This document shows, one piece after another, positions 19,372 to 27,588 of a stretch of DNA of 64,000 nt (the stretch's first letter is position 1; every line of letters begins with the position of its first letter). The notes under the pieces are model-generated. The model was not told where the DNA came from. It saw only the letters and a program-made list of their open reading frames with translations, and made no database searches. The stretch covers positions 124,001 to 188,000 of the forward strand of contig NZ_MUZU01000002.1 in assembly GCF_002000085.1 (NCBI RefSeq), in the 5' to 3' direction. The translations under genes and the position numbers were made by a program. This DNA is from Pseudocolwellia agarivorans (GTDB lineage Bacteria; Pseudomonadota; Gammaproteobacteria; Enterobacterales; Alteromonadaceae).

Positions 19372-20565
19372 TTGAAAAAAATTATCTTACTGCTAGCGAT
19401 TTTACCTTTACTCATTACAGGCTTAAGTATGGCTAATGAAACTAAAACACCTCAAAAACTTCGTATAGCAACATTCAATGTAAGTATGGAAGCTTTGAAT
19501 TATCTTCCTTATGTTAAAGGCCAAGTTCCATCAGTAAAAGGTAATGAGCTCAGCACGCAATTAAAAAACAATCATCAACAAATAAGAAATATTGCTGAAA
19601 TTATTCAGCGTGTTAACCCTGATATTATTTTATTAAATGAATTTGATCGTGAAGATGACTCTCATCAAGCCATTAAACGCTTTTTATCTAAGTACTTAAA
19701 TAAAAGCCAACAGGGCCAAACAGCCATTAATTTTCCTTACTTTTACCAAGGCCCTGTAAATACAGGTGTACCTACGCCGTTTGATTTAAATAACGATAAA
19801 GTTAAAGGTGATTCACCTAACGATAATTACGGCTTTGGTTACTTCCCCGGCCATTTTGGTATGGTGTTATTATCAAAATACCCTATTAATGAAAAAGACA
19901 TTAGAACTTTCCAACACTTTAAATGGAAAGATATGCCAAATGCTTTAAAGCCAATAGATCCAAAAACGAATAAACCTTGGTACAACGACGAAGCATGGAA
20001 TAATTTTAGATTATCGTCTAAATCCCATTGGGACATCCCTGTCACTATTGGCAATAAAACACTTCACGTATTAGCCAGCCACCCTACTCCGCCTGTTTTT
20101 GATGGTCCTGAAGATAGAAACGGCAAGCGTAATCACGACGAAATACGATTATGGAATGATTATATAACACCGAATAAAAACGATTATTTATACGACGACA
20201 ACGGTATAAAAGGCGGCATAGCCCCAAATAGCGCTTTTGTTATTATGGGAGACCAAAATGCTTCAAGTGTTGACGGCGATGCCATTAAAGAAGGTATAAC
20301 CGATTTACTTGCTCACCCTAATATTCAAGACAGTAAACCCGGCAGTAAAGGCGGAAAAGCTCACAACCCAAATAACCCATACAGTAAAAACCATACTGCA
20401 CATTGGGGTATGCGAGCTGATTATGTTTTACCTTCCAAAAACCTTATTACCATTATAAATTCTGGTGTGTTTTGGCCATTACCAACAGATGATGAATTTA
20501 GGCTTGTTAAAGACAGAGCTGCTTCTTCAGATCACCGTTTAGTTTGGGTTGATATCAGCCTATAA
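19372..20565 (+). CDS. secreted endonuclease/exonuclease/phosphatase-family protein
   Basis: This 397-residue metal-dependent phosphoesterase of the EEP fold has a signal peptide in the first 21 residues. Catalytic signatures are visible: IATFNVS (Asn36), IILLNEFDRED (Glu90), HVLASHPTPP, MGDQNAS and the C-terminal SSDHRLVWVDI. It starts with TTG, preceded by AAGGA. Being exported and placed between a RutR-like regulator (27 bases upstream) and alkaline phosphatase (29 bases downstream), it probably attacks extracellular nucleic acids or phosphodiesters. The exact substrate is not readable from sequence, and other EEP members act on phospholipids or inositol phosphates. Confidence 0.8.
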   Translation: MKKIILLLAILPLLITGLSMANETKTPQKLRIATFNVSMEALNYLPYVKGQVPSVKGNELSTQLKNNHQQIRNIAEIIQRVNPDIILLNEFDREDDSHQAIKRFLSKYLNKSQQGQTAINFPYFYQGPVNTGVPTPFDLNNDKVKGDSPNDNYGFGYFPGHFGMVLLSKYPINEKDIRTFQHFKWKDMPNALKPIDPKTNKPWYNDEAWNNFRLSSKSHWDIPVTIGNKTLHVLASHPTPPVFDGPEDRNGKRNHDEIRLWNDYITPNKNDYLYDDNGIKGGIAPNSAFVIMGDQNASSVDGDAIKEGITDLLAHPNIQDSKPGSKGGKAHNPNNPYSKNHTAHWGMRADYVLPSKNLITIINSGVFWPLPTDDEFRLVKDRAASSDHRLVWVDISL

Positions 20566-20594
20566 CCTTTAAAAAATCTATAGGACATCCTATT

Positions 20595-21977
20595 ATGAAT
20601 AAAATACTTGCAGCATTAACCATTGCTGGTTTGACTATGTCGTGCGGTAACGAATCAAAAACAACAGTTACCCCAGCAGAGTCAGCGCCAGTTATTTCAG
20701 CACCTAAAAATATTATTATGGTTGTAGGTGACGGTATGGGCCCCACTTATACAACAGCCTATCGCTACTTTAAAGATGATCCAACAACACCTAAAGTAGA
20801 AAATACCGTTTTCGACAGACATTTAGTTGGTATGAGCAGTACCTACCCCGACACTCATCATTCATATGTAACTGATTCAGCAGCTAGTGCTACTGCGCTT
20901 TCAACAGCAAATAAAACCTATAATGGCGCTATTGGTGTTGATATGGATAAGAATCCACTTGAAACTGTACTAGAGCGAGCTAAATCACTCGGTAAAAAAA
21001 CAGGTATAGTGGTGACTTCACAAATCAATCACGCGACACCTGCCTCTTATTTAGCTCACAATGAAAGCAGACAAAACTACAACGAAATTGCTGATAGCTA
21101 CATAGATGATGGTATAAAAGCCGACGTATACCTTGGCGGAGGTTGGAAATACTTTATTAGAGACGACCGTAATCTCGTTAACGAATTTAAAGATAATGGG
21201 TTTACCTACGTAGATAGTTATCAGGCACTAGAAACAACGACAACCGATAAACCTTTATTCGGTTTATTTGATAAAAAAGGTTTACCTTGGGCATTAGACG
21301 ATACCAACATGCATCGTCTTTCAAGCATGGCCAAAGCAGCAACAAAACATTTAGAAAACCAAAAAGGTTATTTTCTATTAATTGAAGCCAGTCAAATTGA
21401 TTGGGGCGGACACGCAAACGATATAGCAGCAGCTATGGGCGAAATGGACGATTTAGCAAAAACACTTGAATACTTAGAAACTTACGTTAAATCACACCCT
21501 GATACCTTAGTAGTTGTAACAGCCGATCACAGCACAGGTGGTGTTACTTTAGGCGCACACGGCGTTTACGAATGGAAACCTGAAGTTTTAAGAACCATGC
21601 TTCAATCTCCTGCATCTATAGCTAAAGCACTTGAAACTAATGATATAACTAAAACTAAAACTAACGAACTATTTAACTTTGAATTAACTGAAGATGAATT
21701 ATCAACACTTATTACTGTCAAAAGTGATACGTTAAAAAACATTCAAATTACAGCGATTACAGATGAGGCTAAGTCTAAAAAAATTAGTCTTGAAAAAGCA
21801 CTATACACTGCAGTTAAAAAGGTAATAGATGGTCGTACAAATACAGGTTGGACATCTTCAGGCCACACAGCTGCCGATGTTCCTGTTTTTGCTTTAGGTA
21901 GCAATAAAGACATGTTTAATGGGTATCAAGACAATACAGATATTGCTAAAAAGATATTTACCTTATTAGATAAATAA
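20595..21977 (+). CDS. alkaline phosphatase, PhoA-family lipoprotein
   Basis: This 460-residue alkaline phosphatase has a lipobox (LTMSC, Cys17), so it is anchored to a membrane facing the periplasm or exterior. The metal-site Asp46 lies in VVGDGMGP, the phosphorylated Ser95 in VTDSAASATA, and metal ligands appear in EASQIDWGGHAND, TADHSTGG and SSGHTAAD. It is the third gene of the tetR operon. A phosphomonoesterase next to a nuclease-like enzyme under a RutR-like protein would turn nucleotides into importable nucleosides. An IS3 remnant begins 25 bases after its stop and may have replaced its terminator. Confidence 0.9.
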   Translation: MNKILAALTIAGLTMSCGNESKTTVTPAESAPVISAPKNIIMVVGDGMGPTYTTAYRYFKDDPTTPKVENTVFDRHLVGMSSTYPDTHHSYVTDSAASATALSTANKTYNGAIGVDMDKNPLETVLERAKSLGKKTGIVVTSQINHATPASYLAHNESRQNYNEIADSYIDDGIKADVYLGGGWKYFIRDDRNLVNEFKDNGFTYVDSYQALETTTTDKPLFGLFDKKGLPWALDDTNMHRLSSMAKAATKHLENQKGYFLLIEASQIDWGGHANDIAAAMGEMDDLAKTLEYLETYVKSHPDTLVVVTADHSTGGVTLGAHGVYEWKPEVLRTMLQSPASIAKALETNDITKTKTNELFNFELTEDELSTLITVKSDTLKNIQITAITDEAKSKKISLEKALYTAVKKVIDGRTNTGWTSSGHTAADVPVFALGSNKDMFNGYQDNTDIAKKIFTLLDK

Positions 21978-21998
21978 TTTGTTCTTAATATATTTAAT

Positions 21999-22435
21999 CT
22001 ATGACCCGTCCTAGTATGGGTTGAAAGTAATTTAATTAAAACGCCTGATATACTTCATCGGGCGTTTTGTATTTTAAGGCCGTATGCGGCCTTCTTTGAT
22101 TATAGAGCATGACTGCTTCTGCAACCATTCTCTTAGCTTCACATAACTATCTAGGTTTTACCAACAAGTATTCATTTTTGAGTATACCGTTTATACGCTC
22201 CGCCAAAGCATTTTGATACAATCATAGCCATCTGTCATTGAACATTTTACATCATATTTTCTGTGAAGATGTTGATATTCATTTGAGCAATATTGCCCCC
22301 CTCTTTCCACTTGCTTTACAACACCTTATTTAAAAGCGATTGAATAATCTTTTTGGGTACGTTTAGTTGTTGATTCCATAACACTCTCCATTTTATTGTC
22401 GAAAAAGTGTCAACCTTATTTAGGACGGGTCACTA
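21999..22435 (-). mobile_element. decayed IS3-family element with 3-bp target duplication
   Basis: The element spans 22002-22432. Its ends are inverted repeats starting TGACCCGTCCTA (18 of 23 positions match inward), and CTA flanks both ends (21999-22001 and 22433-22435), the 3-bp duplication usual for IS3. At 431 bp it is about a third of normal length. On the minus strand it retains the orfA start and the last part of orfB, so the middle was deleted. It cannot move by itself, but its ends look intact and could be used in trans. Confidence 0.88.
22040..22388 (-). pseudogene. IS3-family transposase remnant (orfA/orfB fusion by deletion)
   Basis: Read on the minus strand, the sequence begins MESTTKRTQKDYSIAFK followed by a stop, typical of an IS3 orfA. 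It then jumps to orfB text: YCSNEYQHLHRKYDVKCSMT, a frameshift, NALAERINGILKNEYLLVKP, a stop, then YNQRRPHTALKYKTPDEVYQA. The HTH half of orfA and the first two acidic catalytic motifs of orfB are gone. At least two stops and one frameshift make it non-functional. Confidence 0.85.
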
Positions 22436-22441
22436 AAAACT

Positions 22442-22470
22442 AAAAAGCTGAATATTTATTCAGCTTTTTT
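22442..22470 (-). terminator. terminator of the larger GYF_2-like gene
   Basis: AAAAAGCTGAAT pairs with ATTCAGCTTTTT and is followed on the minus strand by T residues. It lies 13 bases past the stop of the 22483-23457 gene. Confidence 0.75.
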
Positions 22471-22482
22471 ATTTTAACAACT

Positions 22483-23457
22483 TTAAAAACGTCTACGTCG
22501 TCTACGCTTTCTTTTTAAATCACTGTCTTCAAACGATTCATCACCAACGTCTGAATCAATATAAACTAACTCTTCTTCTGGTTCTTTTTCTAGCTGTTTT
22601 AGTTGTTCAGATAACTTCATTGCGGGTTCTTCAACTTTAGGTTTAAAAACAGATTTAAACTTATTTTTAACACCGCTAAAGGCTTTATTTTCTCCAGCTG
22701 TTTTTTCTACTGATGATTCTTGCGCTGAAGATTTTATTGATGGTTCTTTCTCGGCCGTTGTATTTTCTTTTAAGGGAACAACTTTTTCAGATTCCGACTT
22801 TTCAATAGCAACGCTTTTGTTAACGGTTTTATTTTCTTCTGTTTTTACCGCTTCAGGGGGATTAACTTTTACAGAAGGCTTCTGTACTCTCACTTGATCA
22901 ACGTTATCTTCAGCTTTTAGCTCTGGTAATTCTTTAAGTGCTAATAACGCTTCTGTATTTTCATTCGACTTGCTTAAAACTAAATCGCCAAACTCTTGTA
23001 CAACATCTATGATTTCATGTTTAGCTATTTCTGAAGCTTTAGCTAATTCTCTTAGTTGTTTAGTCACGAACTGATGTTTTTTTTCTAAAGGTAAAATATT
23101 ATCTTTTACATCTGAAGACAAACTTTCAGTTAATTGTTTATATTTATTTATCTCTTTTTCAAAAGTTTCAATATGTACTTGAGTCTTTTTAATACTTTCA
23201 TCAATCAAAGTGACTTTTTTATTTAAATCACGCTTTTTAGTAACAAATTTATCTATTAGCTCTTTCGATACCTGAACCGTAGGTTTGCTTTCAGAAATAA
23301 ATTCACTTAATTCTGAAATATGTGTAACCGGTAACCATTGGCTTAAAGAAGAATTCCACCCATACAGTTCATTATTTTTAGCAAGTAATGCACTTGCATC
23401 ATTTAGACTATATGGCCCTGTAACTTTGCCATCATCTGAAAAATACCATTTTTTCAT
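22483..23457 (-). CDS. GYF_2-like N-terminal domain protein with coiled coil and basic tail
   Basis: This 324-residue protein of unknown function opens with a GYF_2/DUF4339-like domain (MKKWYFSDDGKVTGPYSLND, later GWNSSLSQWLPV). A probable coiled coil follows at about 65-165 (Lys/Glu-rich heptad-like text), then a low-complexity acidic and serine-rich stretch, and the chain ends in Lys-Arg-Lys plus six Arg and Phe. There is no signal peptide, so it is probably cytoplasmic. It is a paralogue of the gene just upstream on the same strand, with matching domain and coiled coil but a 160-residue extension. The polybasic end could bind nucleic acid or acidic lipid; that is inference. Confidence 0.7.
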   Translation of the reverse strand: MKKWYFSDDGKVTGPYSLNDASALLAKNNELYGWNSSLSQWLPVTHISELSEFISESKPTVQVSKELIDKFVTKKRDLNKKVTLIDESIKKTQVHIETFEKEINKYKQLTESLSSDVKDNILPLEKKHQFVTKQLRELAKASEIAKHEIIDVVQEFGDLVLSKSNENTEALLALKELPELKAEDNVDQVRVQKPSVKVNPPEAVKTEENKTVNKSVAIEKSESEKVVPLKENTTAEKEPSIKSSAQESSVEKTAGENKAFSGVKNKFKSVFKPKVEEPAMKLSEQLKQLEKEPEEELVYIDSDVGDESFEDSDLKRKRRRRRRF

Positions 23458-23520
23458 AATTATTATCTTATTGTTTTTATAAACTAGATGTTAAAACCCA
23501 TATTGAAAACTTGCCTATAA

Positions 23521-23964
23521 TTAAAAAACAAGCTCATCCTTTTTAAACTCATCAATACTTTTTTGCAGAGCTGCATACTGTTTACGTACATTGTTAAGTG
23601 TTATCTCAACTTCAGTATTTAGCTTTTCTGTAAAGTTTTTATAAGTATCAATATCATTATCAAGTTCAGACAATGCTGCTCGAGTATTCCCGAGTGTATT
23701 GTCTATTCGAGTTAATGTTTTAAATAATCCTTGCTCTTGGTTTTTATATTCCTCTATGAGCTCTTTTGGTAAAGCTACAGGTGGAACAGGGATCGATATC
23801 TCAACATCAAAGTCATCAATACTACTAAGTGGCATCCAATGTGTAAAAGATGGATGCCAAACATATAAATCTAAATTTGAGTTTTCTGAGATATATTCTT
23901 GCGCTTCGGCAAAAGTGAAGGGATTGGTGATCTCACCATTATTTGAAAAAAGCCATTTCTTCAT
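23521..23964 (-). CDS. short GYF_2-like domain protein, paralogue of its neighbour
   Basis: This 147-residue protein has the same GYF_2-like start (MKKWLFSNNGEITNPFTFAE, then VWHPSFTHWMPL) and the same following segment (PKELIEEYKNQEQGL, TYKNFTEKLNTEV) as the 324-residue protein downstream, but stops after the coiled coil. GYF_2 domains are thought to bind proline-rich or membrane-protein partners. The 63-bp gap suggests co-transcription. Function unknown. Confidence 0.7.
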   Translation of the reverse strand: MKKWLFSNNGEITNPFTFAEAQEYISENSNLDLYVWHPSFTHWMPLSSIDDFDVEISIPVPPVALPKELIEEYKNQEQGLFKTLTRIDNTLGNTRAALSELDNDIDTYKNFTEKLNTEVEITLNNVRKQYAALQKSIDEFKKDELVF

Positions 23965-24102
23965 TTTAATTTCTTCTTTGTTTTATTTTTAACAGAAATT
24001 ACATACAAACGAGGTATGTGTCCTTAATTTTCAATTCAAACTTATCAAGTTATAGTGAATTGTGCACCTATTATTTATTATTATTAATGATTTTTAAAGG
24101 TG

Positions 24103-24136
24103 CCCATACTTTGATAATTAAATATCAAAGTATGGG
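24103..24136 (-). terminator. stem-loop at the end of the seven-gene operon
   Basis: A 14-bp perfect stem (CCCATACTTTGATA at 24103-24116, inverted at 24123-24136) with a 6-base loop lies nine bases beyond the last stop of the operon. The T run after it is weak, so it may act more by stabilising the 3' end. Confidence 0.65.
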
Positions 24137-24144
24137 AGAAAAAA

Positions 24145-24585
24145 TTATTTAGCTATTTTTACTAAAGTGCCTTTTAATGCAACACCTGCCATAACGGCAC
24201 CTGAGCCACATTCAAATTCAGTAGGAGATGAAAAAGGTTGGTTTTTATAATTAGATGTTATGTTAATTACGTCTGTCATACCTTCTCTTACAGCACGTTC
24301 TTGTAACGCTTTTAATGCTGACAACATTGCCCATTCACATGCTTCCTGATCACTTTTCATAAAGGCATTGGTTTTTTTATTAGTTGATACTTCGCCATAT
24401 TTAGATTCAAATTTTGTAGGGCTATTTTCAGCAAAATGCAATGGAACATCTAATAATGCCTTTTTAGCTTTTTCGCTTTCCAATAAAGATTGAATGTCAT
24501 ATCTATTACGATCATCACGAGCTTGTGCAGAAGATGTTAAAATAAGAGCCGCTACAGAAGCTATTACTAATTTACTTATATTCAT
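24145..24585 (-). CDS. small exported protein of the family mislabelled excinuclease ATPase subunit
   Basis: This 146-residue protein has a clear signal peptide (cleavage near SAQA/RDD). The remainder includes KTNAFMKSDQEACEWAMLSALKALQ and SSPTEFECGSGAVMAGVALKGTLVKIA, a pattern I recognise from small periplasmic proteins often labelled excinuclease ATPase subunit without reason. There is no P-loop. The two cysteines may form a disulfide. It is the last gene of the tight operon, 11 bases after the MipA/OmpV gene. Function unknown; the context suggests an envelope role. Confidence 0.7.
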   Translation of the reverse strand: MNISKLVIASVAALILTSSAQARDDRNRYDIQSLLESEKAKKALLDVPLHFAENSPTKFESKYGEVSTNKKTNAFMKSDQEACEWAMLSALKALQERAVREGMTDVINITSNYKNQPFSSPTEFECGSGAVMAGVALKGTLVKIAK

Positions 24586-24596
24586 TTTTATTCCCT

Positions 24597-25448
24597 TTAG
24601 TTATCTAAAAATATATATGAAACAGCAATCCCAGCTAATAAGTTATGATTTTTTTTAACAAGAGGACTGTGTTCAAACGCTGTGTTACCAATATTACTAT
24701 ATCGAGTAAAAATACCTATCCAGTAATTATTTTTACGCCAAGTGCCACCAATTGCAAGTCTAAAACCAGCATACCCTGAACTGGCTCTATATTGCTGTCT
24801 TTCAGTAGTTTCATACTCAGTAAGTACATTGTAGTAATAACCTGAATATTGTGATGCATTATACAATGCAGAAACCGATGAGTCGATAACCACATCACCG
24901 CCCTTTATTTTTTGTTGTACTACATATTTTTGAGTCAAACTGAGTTGTGAAACCCAGCCAATATTATCGATATGTTTAAAGTCTGTTGCTATCGCTTTTC
25001 TGACAGACCAATCAATATATAACTTATTTTTGCTTTGGGCATCACCTTGAATGTAATACTCAATAGAAGGCCCTATTTCTCCCACCCAATCTAAATCAGG
25101 CATTCCAGCTCTGACTTTATTATCGTCGCTATTAACAGGTAAATTACCTGCAGCATCAAATGCTAAATGCCATTTTTTGTTGGTAAATATATTTCCTTCA
25201 AAAACATTCCTATCAATCTTTAAGTGTTCATTTTTAAAATAAACAAAAGGGAATGGAAACACGTAAGCACTAGACTCATCAGAACCAATATAATCATTTA
25301 AATAAGTAATACCGCCTCCCATTCCAAATGAATATTCGGCATTTTCTAAAAAGTCAGGCGCTTTTGCATACACGCTATTTATAAATAACAAAATGAAAGC
25401 AGATACAAACAGTTTTAAACAAGCACCTGTTTTATAAATAGATTGCAT
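24597..25448 (-). CDS. MipA/OmpV-family outer-membrane protein
   Basis: This 283-residue protein has a signal peptide ending near residue 28 (SVYA/KA) and a beta-rich remainder of alternating aromatic and polar residues, starting YSFGMGGGITYLNDYIGSDES and ending AVSYIFLDN. That is typical of MipA/OmpV (MltA-interacting-like) outer-membrane barrels. It lies four bases after the reductase gene in the seven-gene operon. It could export or insert the product, or respond to envelope stress; neither is shown. Confidence 0.75.
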   Translation of the reverse strand: MQSIYKTGACLKLFVSAFILLFINSVYAKAPDFLENAEYSFGMGGGITYLNDYIGSDESSAYVFPFPFVYFKNEHLKIDRNVFEGNIFTNKKWHLAFDAAGNLPVNSDDNKVRAGMPDLDWVGEIGPSIEYYIQGDAQSKNKLYIDWSVRKAIATDFKHIDNIGWVSQLSLTQKYVVQQKIKGGDVVIDSSVSALYNASQYSGYYYNVLTEYETTERQQYRASSGYAGFRLAIGGTWRKNNYWIGIFTRYSNIGNTAFEHSPLVKKNHNLLAGIAVSYIFLDN

Positions 25449-25452
25449 GGCT

Positions 25453-26178
25453 TTATGATATTCCGCCGTTTACAGAGATTACTTGACGTGTAACGTAACC
25501 AGCATCATCCGAAATAAGAAAGCCTACAGCACTGGCAACTTCTTCAGGTTTCCCCATTCTTCTTAATGGGATCATGTTTTTAATATCACCAATTGGTAAG
25601 TCATCTGTCATTTCAGTTTCAATTAAACCAGGAGCTACACAATTAACGGTAATTTTACGTTTAGCTAATTCAAGCGCTAAGGCTTTTGTTGCGCCGATAA
25701 CACCTGCCTTTGATGCACTGTAATTCACTTGCCCACGGTTACCAATTTCTCCAGATAGTGAGGAAATAGTAATAATTCGACCACCTTTGCGTGCACTTAC
25801 CATTGGCATAACAAGTGGGTGTAATACATTATAAAAACCATCTAAATTCGTATGAATAACACTGTCCCACTCTTGTTCTGTCATTGCTGGAAATGCCGTG
25901 TCAGCTGAAATACCAGCGTTACATACAACGCCATAAAAGCTTCCAAACTCTTCAATTTGAGCTTCAAGCACTTGCTTTGCTAACGGTCTATCAGAAACAT
26001 CAAACTGAACAATATTTGCTTTTACACCTTTTTCTTCAACTAATGTAGCAACCGCTTTAGCGCTGTTTATATCTGAACGACAATGTAAACAAATATCGAA
26101 TCCCATATCAGCAAGCTTCAATGCTATAGCTTTACCAATCCCTTTACCTGATCCTGTAACTAAAACTCTACGATTCAT
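25453..26178 (-). CDS. 3-oxoacyl-ACP reductase-like short-chain dehydrogenase (FabG family)
   Basis: This 241-residue SDR enzyme contains VTGSGKGIGKAIA (NADPH-binding), NAGIS near 88-92, catalytic Ser in ITISSLSGEIGNRGQVNYSASKAG with Tyr and Lys in YSASK, and a C-terminal VTRQVISVNGG, which is FabG-like. It reduces beta-ketoacyl chains in fatty-acid-type biosynthesis. Situated three bases after the BtrH_N gene in a resorcinol-like operon, it is probably dedicated to that pathway rather than to housekeeping fatty acids. Confidence 0.88.
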   Translation of the reverse strand: MNRRVLVTGSGKGIGKAIALKLADMGFDICLHCRSDINSAKAVATLVEEKGVKANIVQFDVSDRPLAKQVLEAQIEEFGSFYGVVCNAGISADTAFPAMTEQEWDSVIHTNLDGFYNVLHPLVMPMVSARKGGRIITISSLSGEIGNRGQVNYSASKAGVIGATKALALELAKRKITVNCVAPGLIETEMTDDLPIGDIKNMIPLRRMGKPEEVASAVGFLISDDAGYVTRQVISVNGGIS

Positions 26179-26181
26179 TAT

Positions 26182-27186
26182 TTATTTGCTCCACGCTAAT
26201 AGTTTTTCTCGTAAAAGAGTTTCATGCTCAGCACACACTCTTAAACTTGCAGATACTTCTTCTAATGTAATATTTTTACGTTTTTTACAAAACAGTACGG
26301 CTTTCATCGCAAACTCTCGCCATAAGTCACCTACTTCAGTGGTAAATTGAGATATTTCATGCAACTTATCGTCTTTCAGTAATTGTGAAGCTTCATCTAA
26401 AAAGCTTGCATACATAAACCTGAAGCCTGCACCGCCGGTGCCTATTTCTTCTTGCATTCTAACGATATTACTTAAAAACATCCCCACTTCTTGTTCTGGC
26501 GCGTTTTTAAGTTTATCTATTTTTTTAGCTAAGTGATAAATACCTTTGATACCAAAAAAAGGTAGTATAAGACCATTCATCATTTTGGCTGTTTTTTTGA
26601 TGCTTTTTCTAATTTGTATAGCTAAATCACTTGTTACATCAGGTTTATCCATAACATACATTAATCCTTTTGCTGCCAGCATACCTTTAGCAAAACGCGC
26701 TTGTTTTAAGCTTTCTGCAGGACAAGTAACAACGTCTTCAAACACGGGATCACTGATCAGATAATCACCTGCTTCATTTTTTCCATATACCATTAAGTTA
26801 TGTGCGTTAAATTGGAACCTCATATCTTCAGGAAAATAGGGTAACCAATAAACTGAAGTTTGTAGGCCCACTAACTTTCCATTAGCTAAAGCTTCATCTA
26901 ATGCTTTCATTCCTTCGTCTTCATTTGAAAATTTTTGCGAGGTTAACTTCACATTCAGCTTTTTACATACTGAAGAAATAATTGATTTAGGTGGCATACG
27001 ATAAGCAATAAGCGGTAATCCGCCGACTTTAACCATAGGTAAATACACAAACATTAATGCTGACGCTAAACCAAATACCATAGGTTCTGATAACTCATAC
27101 CCTTGACTATTGAGCATGTTAGCCACTACGCCTGATTCACAATGAGAAGATTGACGATGAACAATATGATTTAAAGGCGCATTCAT
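26182..27186 (-). CDS. BtrH N-terminal domain protein
   Basis: This 334-residue protein has a BtrH_N-type papain-like domain, known from the acyltransferase of butirosin biosynthesis. Cys16 (SSHCESGV), His129 (NAHNLMVYG) and Asp146 (ISDPVFED) are placed as a Cys-His-Asp triad. The C-terminal half is helical and resembles the DUF4872 partner domain. The start overlaps the previous gene's stop by four bases, so translation is coupled. BtrH_N proteins also occur in flexirubin-type resorcinol clusters, which fits the DarA-like and ketosynthase genes here. An acyl-transfer or thioester-cleaving role is inferred. Confidence 0.75.
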   Translation of the reverse strand: MNAPLNHIVHRQSSHCESGVVANMLNSQGYELSEPMVFGLASALMFVYLPMVKVGGLPLIAYRMPPKSIISSVCKKLNVKLTSQKFSNEDEGMKALDEALANGKLVGLQTSVYWLPYFPEDMRFQFNAHNLMVYGKNEAGDYLISDPVFEDVVTCPAESLKQARFAKGMLAAKGLMYVMDKPDVTSDLAIQIRKSIKKTAKMMNGLILPFFGIKGIYHLAKKIDKLKNAPEQEVGMFLSNIVRMQEEIGTGGAGFRFMYASFLDEASQLLKDDKLHEISQFTTEVGDLWREFAMKAVLFCKKRKNITLEEVSASLRVCAEHETLLREKLLAWSK

Positions 27187-27587
27187 GATTTTATTACCGG
27201 TTTTTTAAGTTCTTCTAATGAAATATTAAACACAGCACAGTATTTCATTAATTTTTTGTCTGATAATTTATTGAATACTTTTACTGTGATATGACGCTTA
27301 ATTTGCCATTGAAAAAAGCCAGTAGCATGAGCTAAAGACATTAAGTCGAAACGAAATAGTGGAATGTAATAACCTAAAGGTGATACTTTTCCTTGTTGGT
27401 AATCGATTGTTGCTTGGGCTAATTGTTCATCTAAAGCTTTTACGGCCATTTCGGTTGCAAAGCCTTCTACTTCCCAGCCAGAAGATTTTACGCCTTCGTA
27501 ATGACCTTCGTCACCTACTGCATATATCAGCTTTTTATGGCCACTGTATGATTTACATGAGTCTTGAGGAACTTCTTCTTTTTTCAT
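27183..27587 (-). CDS. conserved hypothetical protein in the resorcinol-like operon
   Basis: I do not recognise this 134-residue protein. It has no signal peptide or membrane segment. It contains YAVGDEGHYEGVKSSGWEVEG near the start and a Tyr/Phe-rich centre (PLGYYIPLFRFDLMSLAHATGFFQWQ). The second part is basic with a helical C-terminus. It starts one base after the ketosynthase stop and overlaps the BtrH_N gene by four bases, so it is surely expressed with them and may be an accessory or structural partner. Confidence 0.65.
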   Translation of the reverse strand: MKKEEVPQDSCKSYSGHKKLIYAVGDEGHYEGVKSSGWEVEGFATEMAVKALDEQLAQATIDYQQGKVSPLGYYIPLFRFDLMSLAHATGFFQWQIKRHITVKVFNKLSDKKLMKYCAVFNISLEELKKPVIKS

Positions 27588-27588
27588 A

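Noticed and set aside
24145-24585. Assignment as an excinuclease ATPase subunit
   Set aside because: The protein is small, exported and has no Walker motif, so the common database name is not supported.
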